From: Eubacteriales bacterium
GTDB taxonomy: Bacteria > Bacillota > Clostridia > Lachnospirales > Lachnospiraceae
DNA: 64,000 nucleotides
Direction of reading: 5' to 3'
Assembly: GCA_030524175.1 (NCBI GenBank)
Contig: JAUNHC010000020.1
Span: 1 to 64,000 of the forward strand
Position numbers and translations under genes: made by a program. The notes under the pieces are model-generated. The model saw nothing but the letters and a program-made list of their open reading frames with translations, had not been told where the DNA came from and did not search any database. Below are positions 16,346-26,005 of the stretch, one piece after another; the first letter of the stretch is position 1, and each line of letters starts with the position of its first letter.

Positions 16346-18007
16346 TTAAAGGCTGATTTCCGCTGTTGAAGCGTTGTTTGTCAGATAGTCTCTTTCTGTG
16401 TAATCAAACAGAACTGTCCTTCCATCCCGGAATACCTCAATATGAGCTGTCTTTGGTATCCTCTCACGGCGGCGGTATTCCCATACTGCCTTCTCATAGG
16501 GCTTCTGTGAAAAAGCAAAACCAGGGCGGCTCTTTAAGTTCTCCCTGAGATAAAGGTCCATGATCATCTTATCCGCTGCTGTCTCCCGGGAAATCATGGA
16601 ATATCTTTCCGCAAATTCCAGCAGGATTTCATAGCGGCGGATCCTTGAATGGGATATTTCCCCATATCCTTTTTCATCATAGAACCTGCCCAATGCTTCA
16701 AAGAAAGAAAACGCATCTGAAAAATATGGCTCCATATACTCTAAGGTATTATGGAACTGTCCACTATTATAATACACTTCCACCATATTTTCCACAGTTT
16801 TCAGCTTTAAAACTTCTCTGTAAGACAACCATTTCGTGGACAGGACCTCATAAGGCTCCTTATTTTTGTGGATTATGCCATATTCCTTTACTTTTTCCAT
16901 CATAAGAGAGCCCTTCAGCACTTTAAGGAAACCAAGCTGAAGCTGCTGGGGCTTTAAGCTGTACACATCATTGAAAGATTTCCGGAAGCTTTCATATCCT
17001 TCATAGGGAAGGCCTGCGATCAAGTCCAGATGCTGATGGATGTTATGAAAGCTTTGGATCCTTCTCACAATATGTGAAAGCTTCTGAAAATCCATTGTGC
17101 GCCTGATAGCCTGTATGGTACGGGGATTGGTTGACTGTACGCCGATTTCAAGCTGGATCAGGCCCGGACGCATAGTCTTCATCAGTTCAAGCTCTTCCTC
17201 CCGCAGAAGGTCAGCAGAAATTTCAAAATGGAAATTCGTGACGCCGTTATCCTTTTCTTTGATGAACTGCCATACAGCCATTGCATGGTCATGTCTGCAG
17301 TTAAAGGTACGGTCCACAAATTTCACCTGAGGAACCTTGTTGTCTATGAAAAATTGTAGTTCTTTTTTCACAAGTCCTATGTCCCGGAACCTCAGTTTCT
17401 TATCCACAGAGGAAAGACAGTAGCTGCAGTTAAAAGGACAGCCTCTGCTGCTTTCATAATAAATAATCCTGTTTGCAAATTCATCCAGATGGTGATAGGC
17501 AAAGGGAACCCTGCTTAAATCCATAATCTCACGCCAGCCGTTATGATGTACAGAAGAGCTGCCTTCCTCTGCAGTCTCCCTGTAGACAATCCCGGTGATC
17601 TCCCGGAGGCTTCCTGTTCCCTCAACATAGTATTTCACCAGCTCCAGGAAGGTCTCTTCCCCTTCCCCTGTCATCACCCCTGTGAAATACTGATTTTCCT
17701 CCAGAAATGCTTGTGCATCAAAGGAAACTTCCGGGCCGCCAGCCCAGAAGGAGGTGCCCGGAAGTATCTGAGCCAGATCACAGAAAAGTTCTTTTACAAA
17801 TGAAATATTCCAGATGTAACAGGAAACACATACAACATCAGGGCTTTCCAGATAAATATCTTTGAGGATATCATCTTTCAACTGGTTAATTGTATATTCC
17901 TTCAGAACAATATTCTGCTCATAGGCTTGTGCATAGGATTTCAGATTATAAACTGCAAGGTTGGAATGAATATATTTGGCATTACATGCCGCTAATAAAA
18001 TCTTCAT
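16346..18007 (-). CDS. Radical SAM protein with B12-binding-like and DUF4080 domains
   Basis: Protein of 553 residues. The N-terminal 130 residues form a cobalamin-binding-like Rossmann domain (NAKYIHSNLAVYNLKSYA, VVCVSCYIWN, AGGPEVSF). The radical SAM core has the cluster motif CPFNCSYC near 196 and runs to about 400. The C-terminal region matches the DUF4080 type found in many anaerobes. The reaction is unknown. The B12 domain lacks an obvious DxHxxG lower-ligand motif, as is common in this group. It is separated by 54 bases from the small membrane gene downstream and may lead that operon. Confidence 0.85.
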   Translation of the reverse strand: MKILLAACNAKYIHSNLAVYNLKSYAQAYEQNIVLKEYTINQLKDDILKDIYLESPDVVCVSCYIWNISFVKELFCDLAQILPGTSFWAGGPEVSFDAQAFLEENQYFTGVMTGEGEETFLELVKYYVEGTGSLREITGIVYRETAEEGSSSVHHNGWREIMDLSRVPFAYHHLDEFANRIIYYESSRGCPFNCSYCLSSVDKKLRFRDIGLVKKELQFFIDNKVPQVKFVDRTFNCRHDHAMAVWQFIKEKDNGVTNFHFEISADLLREEELELMKTMRPGLIQLEIGVQSTNPRTIQAIRRTMDFQKLSHIVRRIQSFHNIHQHLDLIAGLPYEGYESFRKSFNDVYSLKPQQLQLGFLKVLKGSLMMEKVKEYGIIHKNKEPYEVLSTKWLSYREVLKLKTVENMVEVYYNSGQFHNTLEYMEPYFSDAFSFFEALGRFYDEKGYGEISHSRIRRYEILLEFAERYSMISRETAADKMIMDLYLRENLKSRPGFAFSQKPYEKAVWEYRRRERIPKTAHIEVFRDGRTVLFDYTERDYLTNNASTAEISL

Positions 18008-18031
18008 AATGAACTCCTTGTATTATTCCAT

Positions 18032-20029
18032 CTAGAACAGCAGGCTTCCCGCCTGGAAAACCAACACCGCTGCCCCATAAGCCAGGACAAGCTGGAATAA
18101 TACTATTTTCAGGGTAAATCCCCATGAATTACTCTCTTTTTTAATGGTTGCCACAGTAGCCATACAAGGTGTATAAAGCAGGCAGAATACCATAAGGGCA
18201 TATGCATTCACGGCACCGAAGCCGTACTGCCCCAGAGCTGATGTCATTGTTGTCATGCCCGCCGCGGAATTAATATTACTGATTCCAAACAATACCGCCA
18301 TGCTGGATACTACCACTTCCTTTGCAGAAAGACCTGCAATGAGCGCCACGCCTACCTGCCATAACCCCAGGCCTGCGGGAGCCAGAAGGGGCTCCATCCA
18401 ATGCCCCAGAACTGCGCCGAAGCTCTCCTGCACATCGGCTACCATTCCGTGTATGCCGAAATTCAGGATGAACCAGATCACGATAGACGCAACAAAAATC
18501 GTGGTACCGGCTTTGCTGAGATAATCTTTTACTTTCTCCCATACATAAATGGCAATGGTGCGGGCGTTTGGCATTTTGTACTCAGGAAGCTCCATCAAAA
18601 GACTGCCTGCGCTGTCTCCCTTCTTGACCTTTCCCATGATAAGGGCCAGTATAACAGCCATTACCAGACCCAGCACATAAAGGGAAAATGCAGCTATAGC
18701 CGCATATTCTTCAAAAAACATGGATGAAAACAATACATAGATCGGCAGCCTTGCAGAACATGACATAAAGGGTGTTAGGAAAATCGTCCTCTTCCTGTCT
18801 GCCTCCTTCTCAAGTGTCCTGGTAGCCATCACTGCCGGTACTGTACATCCAAATCCCAGCACCATAGGCAGGAATGCTTTGCCGGAAAGCCCTACTCGGC
18901 CCATAATGCCGTCCATGACATAAGCTACCCTGGCCATATATCCGCTGTCTTCCAAAATCCCAAGTGCCAGGAACAAAATGAATATATTCGGCAAAAAGGT
19001 AAGAATGCCGCCAACACCGGCGATCACACCATCCACTACAAGTGAAATGACCCAATCTGAGGCGTGAAGGCTTGTGAGAAAAGCTGTGGAGCCGTTTAAT
19101 AAGGCATCCAGGCCAATTTCAAACACTCCTTTCAGAGCATCTCCTATGGTAAAAGTAAGGAAAAATACAAAAGCCATAATACCCAGAAAGACTGGTACAC
19201 CCCAGAACTGATGGGTAAGAAGCCTGTCAACCTTATCTGTTTTTCCTTCTTTAGAAGAGTCCTTGTAAAACAGCACTTCCTCCACAATCTCTTCTATGTA
19301 ATCGTATTTCTGGTTAATGATCTCTTTCTCATAACTCCGGTCCAGGATATCCGGGGCATCCAGATTATATTCCTTAATTGTTTCTTCATCGTTCTCAAGA
19401 AGCTTCACGGCTGTCCAGCGCAGATACACAAGCGAGGGATATTTCTCTTTAAGTCTCTCCTTGAGCACTGATATTTTTTCTTCGATGTCTTCCGTATAGG
19501 CCACTACCGTCTCCGGCATTTCTTCCTCATAGTGATGCTTTACTGCGTGGAGAAGGACATTCAGCCCTGTACGTTTCCTGGCGGAAACAGGTACAACAGG
19601 AATGTGCCCCAGCATTTCAGGAAGGCGGTGATTGTCAATCTCCATTCCTCTCTCTTTCACAACATCCATCATATTCATAGCCAGGATCACCGGCTTGCCC
19701 AGTTCCAGAAGCTGCATGGTAAGATAAAGATTCCGTTCCAGAGAAGAGGCATCCACCACATTTACAATCACATCTATGTCATCTTCCATCACGCATCTGC
19801 GTGATACTTTTTCTTCAATAGAGTATGAGGTAAGACTGTAAATACCGGGAAGATCCACAAGATTTATCTTCTGTCCCTTATATGAGGTCAGACCCTCTTT
19901 TTTCTCAACAGTTACCCCAGGCCAGTTTGCCACCTTTAAATTAGCGCCTGTAAGGGCATTAAAAAGCGTCGTCTTTCCGCAGTTGGGATTTCCTACAAAA
20001 GCTACCTGTATCACGTGTTCCTTACTCAT
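18032..20029 (-). CDS. feoB: Ferrous iron transporter FeoB
   Basis: Inner-membrane Fe(II) permease of 665 residues. The cytoplasmic G domain has G1 GNPNCGKTTLFN (near 12), G3 DLPGIYSL and G4 NMMD. About eight membrane helices follow with two Gate-type regions (LGFGCTVPAVMATRTL and the C-terminal FCLLYTPCMATVATIK). The start is placed at 20029: GGAGG lies 6 bases upstream, and the frame overlaps feoA by 8 bases. An ATG one codon earlier is possible. The feoAB unit is divergent from a Crp/Fnr-type regulator. Confidence 0.93.
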   Translation of the reverse strand: MSKEHVIQVAFVGNPNCGKTTLFNALTGANLKVANWPGVTVEKKEGLTSYKGQKINLVDLPGIYSLTSYSIEEKVSRRCVMEDDIDVIVNVVDASSLERNLYLTMQLLELGKPVILAMNMMDVVKERGMEIDNHRLPEMLGHIPVVPVSARKRTGLNVLLHAVKHHYEEEMPETVVAYTEDIEEKISVLKERLKEKYPSLVYLRWTAVKLLENDEETIKEYNLDAPDILDRSYEKEIINQKYDYIEEIVEEVLFYKDSSKEGKTDKVDRLLTHQFWGVPVFLGIMAFVFFLTFTIGDALKGVFEIGLDALLNGSTAFLTSLHASDWVISLVVDGVIAGVGGILTFLPNIFILFLALGILEDSGYMARVAYVMDGIMGRVGLSGKAFLPMVLGFGCTVPAVMATRTLEKEADRKRTIFLTPFMSCSARLPIYVLFSSMFFEEYAAIAAFSLYVLGLVMAVILALIMGKVKKGDSAGSLLMELPEYKMPNARTIAIYVWEKVKDYLSKAGTTIFVASIVIWFILNFGIHGMVADVQESFGAVLGHWMEPLLAPAGLGLWQVGVALIAGLSAKEVVVSSMAVLFGISNINSAAGMTTMTSALGQYGFGAVNAYALMVFCLLYTPCMATVATIKKESNSWGFTLKIVLFQLVLAYGAAVLVFQAGSLLF

Positions 20030-20249
20030 CATACCCCTCCACCTGTATTCCTCCTGCAATGTCCCGTCCCAATGCCCAACGGGTTCCTCTCACACGGATG
20101 ATAGTAGAGCCGCTTTTCTTCTGGTTAAGTACCTTTATGCGGGTACCCTCCAGGATTCCCAACGCCTCCAGCCGGCGCTGTACATTCTCCTGCTCCATTA
20201 TATTCTTAACACGATAGGACTCTCCCTTCTGCGTTTCCAAAAGCGTCAT
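20022..20249 (-). CDS. feoA: Ferrous iron transport accessory protein FeoA
   Basis: SH3-like protein of 75 residues, the normal FeoA size, with a core such as RLEALGILEGTRIKVLNQKK and STIIRVRGTRWALGRDIAGGI. FeoA supports Fe(II) uptake by FeoB, encoded directly downstream with an 8-base overlap. Start ATG with AAGGAGG about 6 bases upstream. No clear Fur box is seen in the short leader, though the region has AT-rich dyads. Confidence 0.9.
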   Translation of the reverse strand: MTLLETQKGESYRVKNIMEQENVQRRLEALGILEGTRIKVLNQKKSGSTIIRVRGTRWALGRDIAGGIQVEGYDE

Positions 20250-20407
20250 ATCTGCCTCCTTATCAATGTTCTTTTCTCATAAGTTAATTCTGTCTAAGTC
20301 GATTATATTCCAGGACAGTGTAAACGTCAACGAAATTTTGCCTCACCTGAAAAGACGATTGTTTTTTTCTTTTTTATAGACTACAATAGTTTTAGGAGGA
20401 TATTACT

Positions 20408-21088
20408 ATGAAACAGACAGAATATTTAGAACATTTCCGGACTTTTTCTTTTTGGGAGCATATGAGCACCCAGGAACAGGAACTTCTCTTATCCAATATA
20501 CGTGAAATCCATTATCCTGCCGGTACTGCCGTACAGACCGGCGACTGTCACTGCCTGGGAACACTCTTTCTTCTCAAGGGCATTCTCCGTGTTTATCTTC
20601 TGTCTGCCCAGGGAAAAGAGGCTACCCTATACAGACTCAGAGACGGGGATACTTGTACACTTTCCGGCTCCTGTATGCTGTCGGCCATAACCTTTGATGT
20701 GCAGATCGACGCAGAGACAGACTGCGATGTACTTCTGATTCCCACAGCCGTTTTTTCCAAGCTGATGGATAAAAATATTTATGTGGAAAATTTTGTATAT
20801 AAAATGACAACTGAACATTTCTCTGATGTGATATCAGGAATTGAGCGCACCTTTTTCCTCAATCTGCCCCAGCGGATCGCAGCCTTCCTTCTGGATGAAT
20901 CCGCCCAGGAGGAGTCTGACACGCTTTCCATAACACAAGAAAACCTGGCACGTTCCATCGGAAGTGCCAGGGAAGCTGTCAGCCGTGCCCTGAAGCAGTT
21001 AAGCAGCGAGGGCTGTATTGAGGTCTCCAGAGGCGGGATCCACCTGCTGGATAAGAGCCGTCTTTATCAAATGTTAAATACCTTTTAA
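20408..21088 (+). CDS. Crp/Fnr-family transcriptional regulator
   Basis: Regulator of 226 residues: a cNMP-type sensor barrel (about 10-140) and a C-terminal Crp-type helix-turn-helix (about 170-215, SITQENLARSIGSAREAVSRALKQL). Several cysteines cluster in the barrel (CHC near 36, then Cys78, Cys84 and Cys101 approximately), which could allow redox or iron-sulfur sensing; I cannot assign a cluster motif. Start ATG with an AGGAGGA site. It is divergent from feoAB and convergent with trxA, so iron or redox control of these neighbours is plausible inference. Confidence 0.88.
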   Translation: MKQTEYLEHFRTFSFWEHMSTQEQELLLSNIREIHYPAGTAVQTGDCHCLGTLFLLKGILRVYLLSAQGKEATLYRLRDGDTCTLSGSCMLSAITFDVQIDAETDCDVLLIPTAVFSKLMDKNIYVENFVYKMTTEHFSDVISGIERTFFLNLPQRIAAFLLDESAQEESDTLSITQENLARSIGSAREAVSRALKQLSSEGCIEVSRGGIHLLDKSRLYQMLNTF

Positions 21089-21093
21089 TCCTC

Positions 21094-21123
21094 AGGGCTG
21101 ATGTAAAAGAAGGCATCAGCCCT
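21094..21123. terminator. Hairpin between the Crp/Fnr gene and trxA
   Basis: AGGGCTGATG pairs with CATCAGCCCT (10 bp), overlapping the trxA stop codon. It sits between convergent genes, but no good U tract follows on either strand. Confidence 0.4.
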
Positions 21124-21418
21124 CCAGAAGTGCTTTCAGTGTGTCCTTGGGAGTAAGGCCTACAAGTCGGTTGACTTCCTTACCATTCTTGAACAACAGC
21201 AGAGTAGGAATACTCATAACCTGATACTGCTGTGCCAGGGCCGGCTGTTCGTCCACATCCACCTTACCCACGGCATAGCCTTCCTGTGCCAATTCATCAA
21301 TGATCGGTCCCTGGCGTTTACACGGTCCGCACCATGTTGCCCAGAAATCTACCAATACCGGTTTGTCTGATTTTAATACCTCTGCTTCAAAATTTTGTGT
21401 TGTAAATGCTTTTGCCAT
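21116..21418 (-). CDS. trxA: Thioredoxin
   Basis: Thioredoxin of 100 residues with the redox motif WATWCGPCK near residue 28 and the cis-proline segment VMSIPTLLLFKNG. It reduces disulfides in cytosolic proteins. The start at 21418 (MAKAFTTQ) has AAGGAG 7 bases upstream; an extended frame from 21436 does not. It follows trxB on the same strand with 157 bases between, so it probably has its own promoter in the AT-rich spacer. Confidence 0.93.
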   Translation of the reverse strand: MAKAFTTQNFEAEVLKSDKPVLVDFWATWCGPCKRQGPIIDELAQEGYAVGKVDVDEQPALAQQYQVMSIPTLLLFKNGKEVNRLVGLTPKDTLKALLEG

Positions 21419-21575
21419 AATTATTCTCCTTTTCAATTTCTGTTATATGATAATGCCAGGTTCAAAAGATCATACAATAAAGGTTTTTACTCCTGTCATC
21501 ATTATATTAAGTATATTTTATATAAAATATGCATTAATACCAATATCAATCCCTTTCACCATTTTTCCGAAAGTT

Positions 21576-22490
21576 TCAGGAACCGCTCTGCAGTCTTCTC
21601 ACATATTTTCCTGCCTGGATTCCGGCCTGGGCGCCTTCATACACTGCCTTTGCCACCTGAAGCAGACCGCCTGTACAGTCGCCTGCCGCAAAAAGTCCGG
21701 GGACTGTTGTCTGCATATCAGGTCCTACCTTCACATGCCCCTTTTCCGTGAGTTCAGCCCCTATCTGCCTGGCAATTTCTGTACTTCCGGCAGTCCCCAG
21801 GGCCACAAAAACGCCGTCAGCAGGCATGAAAGACGATTGATTGGCTTCGGCGTCCTGGGTCTGCATATCACTTTTCAGCCGGATGCCTGACACCTTATCT
21901 TCACCCTCAATAGCCTGTATTTTCATTGTATTTACTGTGATGGGATGTTCTTTAGAGAAACGTGGTTCTCTGCCGTCTGTATAAATGGTAACTCCGGAAG
22001 CCAGATTGGCCAGTTCTTCAGCCTCATGGAGGGCAAAATCACTGTCTCCCAGTACCGCTACTTCCTTTCCGCGGTAGAAGAAGGCGTCACACACTGCACA
22101 GTAACTCACACCTTTTCCTTCAAATTCTTTCACTCCGGGGATCTTGGGCGCAGCCCTCTTACTTCCGGTAGCCAGGATAACACTCTGACTCTCAAAGTCT
22201 CCCGCTGTAGTATGAACCTCAAAGGTGTCGAAGCCGCCCATCCCCAGAACCTGGGCATCCAGGACACGTACTCCTAAAGCCTTGGCCTGCATGATCCCTG
22301 TCTCAAATAATTCCTTGCCCGACAGGGGATGGTCCAGTCCATAATAGTTCTCTATTTTTTCTGCTTTCTCTAAAGCACCGATGCCGTTATTGATGACCAG
22401 GGGATTCATGTTTGACCTGGCCGCATATAACGCAGCTGAAATACCTGCCGGTCCGGCACCGATAATTATCATCTTTTCCAAAAATATCAC
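21576..22490 (-). CDS. trxB: Thioredoxin reductase (FAD/NAD(P)H)
   Basis: Flavoprotein of 304 residues: FAD-binding motif IIIGAGPAGISAALYAAR at the N-terminus, redox-active CAVC near 133, a nucleotide-binding motif VAVLGDSDFALHEAEEL (the usual GGGxSA is GDSDFA), and the C-terminal FAD motif LFAAGDCTGG. It reduces thioredoxin encoded downstream. The start is uncertain: GTG at 22490, TTG at 22481 (better placed AGGTGAT site) or ATG at 22472 are all in frame. Confidence 0.88.
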   Translation of the reverse strand: MIFLEKMIIIGAGPAGISAALYAARSNMNPLVINNGIGALEKAEKIENYYGLDHPLSGKELFETGIMQAKALGVRVLDAQVLGMGGFDTFEVHTTAGDFESQSVILATGSKRAAPKIPGVKEFEGKGVSYCAVCDAFFYRGKEVAVLGDSDFALHEAEELANLASGVTIYTDGREPRFSKEHPITVNTMKIQAIEGEDKVSGIRLKSDMQTQDAEANQSSFMPADGVFVALGTAGSTEIARQIGAELTEKGHVKVGPDMQTTVPGLFAAGDCTGGLLQVAKAVYEGAQAGIQAGKYVRRLQSGS

Positions 22491-22598
22491 CTGCTTTCCT
22501 TCGTTAGTCTATAATATACAGTTAATTCCCCTATATTTCCGTGATTTAGTCACGAACCTTTTTCTGCCGGTTAAGACAGTCTTGTGCATAACAAAAGA

Positions 22599-22620
22599 TG
22601 CCCCGCAAAACCGCGGGGCA
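22599..22620 (-). terminator. Terminator of glyA
   Basis: TGCCCCGC pairs with GCGGGGCA around a 6-base loop, followed on the reverse strand by TCTTTTG. It lies 14 bases past the glyA stop. Confidence 0.85.
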
Positions 22621-22633
22621 CCGAAAAAACATA

Positions 22634-23872
22634 TCAACCTATTAAAGGATATTTGTCTGTCAATTCTTTTACAAGTGCCATTGCCTGCTCCTTGTGGCTG
22701 CGGTCCTTCAATGTAATGGCTATAGCTTCTGCTATCTTATCCATATCCTCAGGAACCATACCCCTGGAAGTAACTGCGGCAGTACCAAGGCGGACACCGC
22801 TTGTCACGAATGGGGACTGCGGGTCATTGGGAATGGCATTCTTATTACAGGTAATATTTACTTCATCCAGAAGATTCTCCATTTCTTTTCCTGTGACTCC
22901 CAGATTTCTCAGGTCCACAAGCATCAGATGGTTGTCTGTGCCTCCTGATACAATGTCTACTCCCCGTTTCTTAAGACCCTCGCTCAATGCCTTGGCATTC
23001 TCCACTACAAGGCGTGCATATTCCTTGAATTCAGGCTGAAGAGCTTCTTTAAAGCAGACTGCCTTGGATGCGATGACATGCATCAGAGGGCCGCCTTGGA
23101 TTCCCGGGAACACTGCTTTGTTGAAATTAAATTTCTTGGCATTCTCCGCACTGCACAGAATCAGGCCGCCGCGGGGTCCGCGGAGTGTCTTATGGGTTGT
23201 GGTTGTCACTACATCCGCATAAGGAATCGGGCTTGGATGCTGTCCTCCTGCCACAAGTCCTGCTATATGAGCCATATCCACCATGAGATAAGCCCCAACC
23301 TCATCTGCGATCTCACGGAACTTCTTAAAATCAATGGTTCTCGCATATGCACTGGCACCGGCTACGATGAGCTTCGGTCTGCACTCCTTTGCAATCCTGC
23401 GGACTTCCTCATAATCTATGATACCGTCATCATTTACACCGTAGGGAACTGCATTGAAATAGCTTCCTGACATGTTAGCGGGGCTTCCGTGTGTCAGATG
23501 GCCCCCATGGTTCAGGTTCATACCAAGAACAGTATCTCCCGGCTTCAGCATGGCAAAAAATACTGCCATATTCGCCTGTGCTCCGGAATGAGGCTGCACA
23601 TTGGCATATTCACAGTCAAATAATTCTTTTGCCCTTTCAATGGCTAATCTCTCTACCTCGTCCACACAGCCGCAGCCGCCGTAGAATCTCTTTCCCGGAT
23701 AACCTTCTGCGTATTTATTTGTAAGAGGACTTCCCATGGAAGCCATCACTGCTTTGCTGACCCAGTTCTCAGAAGCGATCAATTCGATATGTGAATTCTG
23801 ACGGGCTACCTCAGCCTCGATCAGCTCCGCAATCTCCTTGTCCACCTGCCCGATTTCCTCTAATGAATACAT
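22634..23872 (-). CDS. glyA: Serine hydroxymethyltransferase
   Basis: PLP enzyme of 412 residues that interconverts serine and glycine and feeds one-carbon units to tetrahydrofolate. The PLP lysine lies in [17 protein letters not shown] near 228. Other family blocks are [26 protein letters not shown] and [14 protein letters not shown]. Length is normal. Start ATG with AGGAGGAT just upstream. It ends in a clear terminator and is monocistronic. No glycine riboswitch is visible in the short leader. Confidence 0.95.
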   Translation of the reverse strand: MYSLEEIGQVDKEIAELIEAEVARQNSHIELIASENWVSKAVMASMGSPLTNKYAEGYPGKRFYGGCGCVDEVERLAIERAKELFDCEYANVQPHSGAQANMAVFFAMLKPGDTVLGMNLNHGGHLTHGSPANMSGSYFNAVPYGVNDDGIIDYEEVRRIAKECRPKLIVAGASAYARTIDFKKFREIADEVGAYLMVDMAHIAGLVAGGQHPSPIPYADVVTTTTHKTLRGPRGGLILCSAENAKKFNFNKAVFPGIQGGPLMHVIASKAVCFKEALQPEFKEYARLVVENAKALSEGLKKRGVDIVSGGTDNHLMLVDLRNLGVTGKEMENLLDEVNITCNKNAIPNDPQSPFVTSGVRLGTAAVTSRGMVPEDMDKIAEAIAITLKDRSHKEQAMALVKELTDKYPLIG

Positions 23873-24000
23873 AATTCATCCTCCTTAAATATCTTCAGTT
23901 ACTGACTATACCAGATTATACCTGATTCATTGCCTCGTGTCAATGAGAAAAAGACATCTGTCCGCGCCAGAAAAATTTGCAGGTAAACTAACAATTTTTT

Positions 24001-24029
24001 TTGACTAATTGCTCTATATTTGATTTAAT
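24001..24029 (+). promoter_or_regulatory. SigmaA-type promoter of the iron alcohol dehydrogenase
   Basis: TTGACT (24001-24006), 17 bases, then TTTAAT (24024-24029), located 38 bases before the ATG at 24067. Confidence 0.6.
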
Positions 24030-24066
24030 AGGAGTAATGAAAAGTATGCGCGAAGGAGTGTGCAAT

Positions 24067-25251
24067 ATGAGAAGTTTTGAATATTATACCCCTACCAAGG
24101 TGATTTTCGGAAAAGACACTCACCTTAAGACAGGGGCTTTGCTTAAAGAGAAGAATTATAAAAAGGTACTTATCCATTATGGCGGCAACAGTGCCGTCAG
24201 CTCAGGACTTCTGGATGAGATCAAAAGCAGCCTGGAAGATGCCGGAGTTTCTTACATAACTCTTGGGGGTGTTGTTCCTAATCCCCGTCTTTCCAAAGTA
24301 AGAGAAGGAATCGAACTGTGCCGAAAAGAAAATGTGGATTTTCTCCTGGCTGTAGGAGGCGGCAGTGTCATTGATTCCTGCAAGGCGATCGGCTACGGTG
24401 TGGCGAATCCATGGACAGACGTGTGGAACTTTTTTCTGAAAACAGAAACGCCGAAGGCCTGTCTTCCAATAGGCACAGTTCTCACCATCGCTGCTTCCGG
24501 CAGTGAAATGAGCAACTCCTGTGTTATCACCAATGAGGACGGGTGGCTGAAACGCGGCAGCGTAAAATCAGACTTGTGCCGCCCTGTTTTTGCAATATTA
24601 AATCCCAGACTCACCTATACTCTTCCACAGTATCAGACAGAGAGCGGCTGCGTAGATATATTAATGCATACCATGGAAAGATACTTCGTAAATATAGAGA
24701 CCATGGAGATAACAGACAGTATCAGTGAGGCTCTCATGCAGACAGTGATCTACAATGCAAGGATCCTCATGAAAGACCCGGGCAACTATAATGCCAGGGC
24801 TGAGGTCATGTGGGCAGGAAGTCTTTCCCACAACGGACTTACCGGCTGCGGAACTGCCGGAGGCGACTGGGCCTGCCATCAGCTTGAGCATGAGCTTGGA
24901 GGTCTGTACGATGTGGCCCACGGTGCCGGCCTTGCCGCCTTATGGGGAAGCTGGGCAAGATATGTATATAAAGAAAATCCTGAGCGCTTTGCACAGTTTG
25001 CAACTAATCTCTTTGATGTTCCCTGGAGCGCGGATATTGAAAAAACAGCACTGGCAGGCATAGAAGCAATGGAGGAGTTCTTCCGTTCAGTGGAAATGCC
25101 TACAAATCTTCGGGAACTTGGGCTTAATCTTTCTGATGAACAGATCCATGAACTGGCCTTCCGGTGCAGCTTTGAGGATACACGGACTATTGGGGTGTTT
25201 AAACAGCTTAATATGAAGGATATGGAGAAGATTTATCTTGCGGCTAGGTGA
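24067..25251 (+). CDS. Iron-containing alcohol dehydrogenase (butanol dehydrogenase type)
   Basis: Group III metal-dependent dehydrogenase of 394 residues. It shows the nucleotide-binding GGGSVIDSCKAIGYG (near 95), metal ligands in GCVDILMHTMERY (Asp and His near 196-200), and later histidines in CHQLEHELGGLYDVAHGAGLAAL. It resembles BdhA/YqhD-like NAD(P)H-dependent aldehyde reductases of clostridia, which dispose of fermentation aldehydes. The start at 24067 has AAGGAG 8 bases upstream; an in-frame TTG at 24001 is the promoter -35 box rather than a start. It is monocistronic. Confidence 0.88.
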   Translation: MRSFEYYTPTKVIFGKDTHLKTGALLKEKNYKKVLIHYGGNSAVSSGLLDEIKSSLEDAGVSYITLGGVVPNPRLSKVREGIELCRKENVDFLLAVGGGSVIDSCKAIGYGVANPWTDVWNFFLKTETPKACLPIGTVLTIAASGSEMSNSCVITNEDGWLKRGSVKSDLCRPVFAILNPRLTYTLPQYQTESGCVDILMHTMERYFVNIETMEITDSISEALMQTVIYNARILMKDPGNYNARAEVMWAGSLSHNGLTGCGTAGGDWACHQLEHELGGLYDVAHGAGLAALWGSWARYVYKENPERFAQFATNLFDVPWSADIEKTALAGIEAMEEFFRSVEMPTNLRELGLNLSDEQIHELAFRCSFEDTRTIGVFKQLNMKDMEKIYLAAR

Positions 25252-25286
25252 TTGTTGAGGGGAGGCCCGGAAGGTGGTCGAACGGC

Positions 25287-25519
25287 GAGGAGAAGGGAAA
25301 CCGGTGCGGGGACATCGCTTGCGGCGGACAAATCTAAGCTTTCAGTTGTCTCTTGGGGACGGAAAAGGTGTGCGGCAACTCGCAGCGTTTGCTGATGCAA
25401 ACGCTGCTCAGACAGGCCTTACTCCGTGCCAGGGCACGGCTTTTCCTGATCGTTCCAACTGAAAGCCAAGATCTGTCTCGTCCTCGCTCAAAGCCCCCGC
25501 ACCGGGTTCCCTTCCCCTC
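25287..25519 (+). repeat. Large imperfect palindrome E1, candidate structured RNA element
   Basis: About 233 bases between the alcohol dehydrogenase and E2. Outer arms pair over about 65 bases with scattered mismatches (GAGGAGAAGGG with CCCTTCCCCTC; AATCTAAGCTTTCAGTTG with CAACTGAAAGCCAAGAT). The centre has a perfect 11-bp hairpin GCAGCGTTTGC-TGAT-GCAAACGCTGC (25382-25407) and a second, CCGTGCC-AG-GGCACGG (25424-25439). Islands CAACTCG before and CTCAGACAGG after the first hairpin recur in E2 on the opposite strand, with different but still paired stems. Open frames here are by-products of the palindromes. Confidence 0.65.
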
Positions 25520-25661
25520 TCCTTCCTCTACGTTTTCACCCCTCTGCTGCGTTTGCGTTGATTCCGGAAGATTATTTGAAGGCGTAAAGTAACTTAGTCG
25601 TACGTTCGTTGTTGTTAATAAATTAACGGTTATATCATTTAACTCCCGCCTTGAAACGCCA

Positions 25662-25954
25662 GCTTCCGGGGAAGGGTGCGGTTGGGGCGTGCTGGGGGAG
25701 AAGAGACGGCGGTGCTTTGAGTGAGCATTTGGAATCACTTAGCGGGTGAGGCGGCCTGCGCCGAGGTGATTTTGTGCCTCACGCACAAAATCAAGGGAGC
25801 CCTGTCTGAGGAAAATTCTCTGATGAGAATTTTCCGAGTTGGCGACCGATCCGACAAAGCAGGACGCTTCAGCCGCTTAGTGATTCCATGTGAAACGAAC
25901 GTACCGCCGCCTCTTCTCCCCCAGCACGCCCCAGCCGCACCCTTCCCCGGAAGC
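25662..25954 (-). repeat. Large near-perfect palindrome E2, candidate structured RNA element
   Basis: About 293 bases. The outer 52 bases of each arm pair with only two mismatches (left arm 25662-25713, right arm 25903-25954). After 17 unlike bases a second block, TGGAATCACTTAGCGG, pairs with CCGCTTAGTGATTCCA. The centre has hairpins GATTTTGTGC-ctcac-GCACAAAATC (25768-25792) and GAAAATTCTC-tgat-GAGAATTTTC (25811-25834). Read on the reverse strand it shares CAACTCG, CTCAGACAGG and AATC..TAAGC islands with E1. It ends 108 bases before tRNA-Phe. Confidence 0.7.
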
Positions 25955-26005
25955 GTCCCTTCTATCCCTCCCCAAAAAACAACATCGTCTTTCAATATTT
26001 TTTTG

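Noticed and set aside
25598-25610. Repeat of GTACGTTCGTT between 25599 and the E2 right arm
   Set aside because: An 11-base match in inverted orientation inside a palindrome-rich stretch is noted, but it is too short to claim as a separate element.
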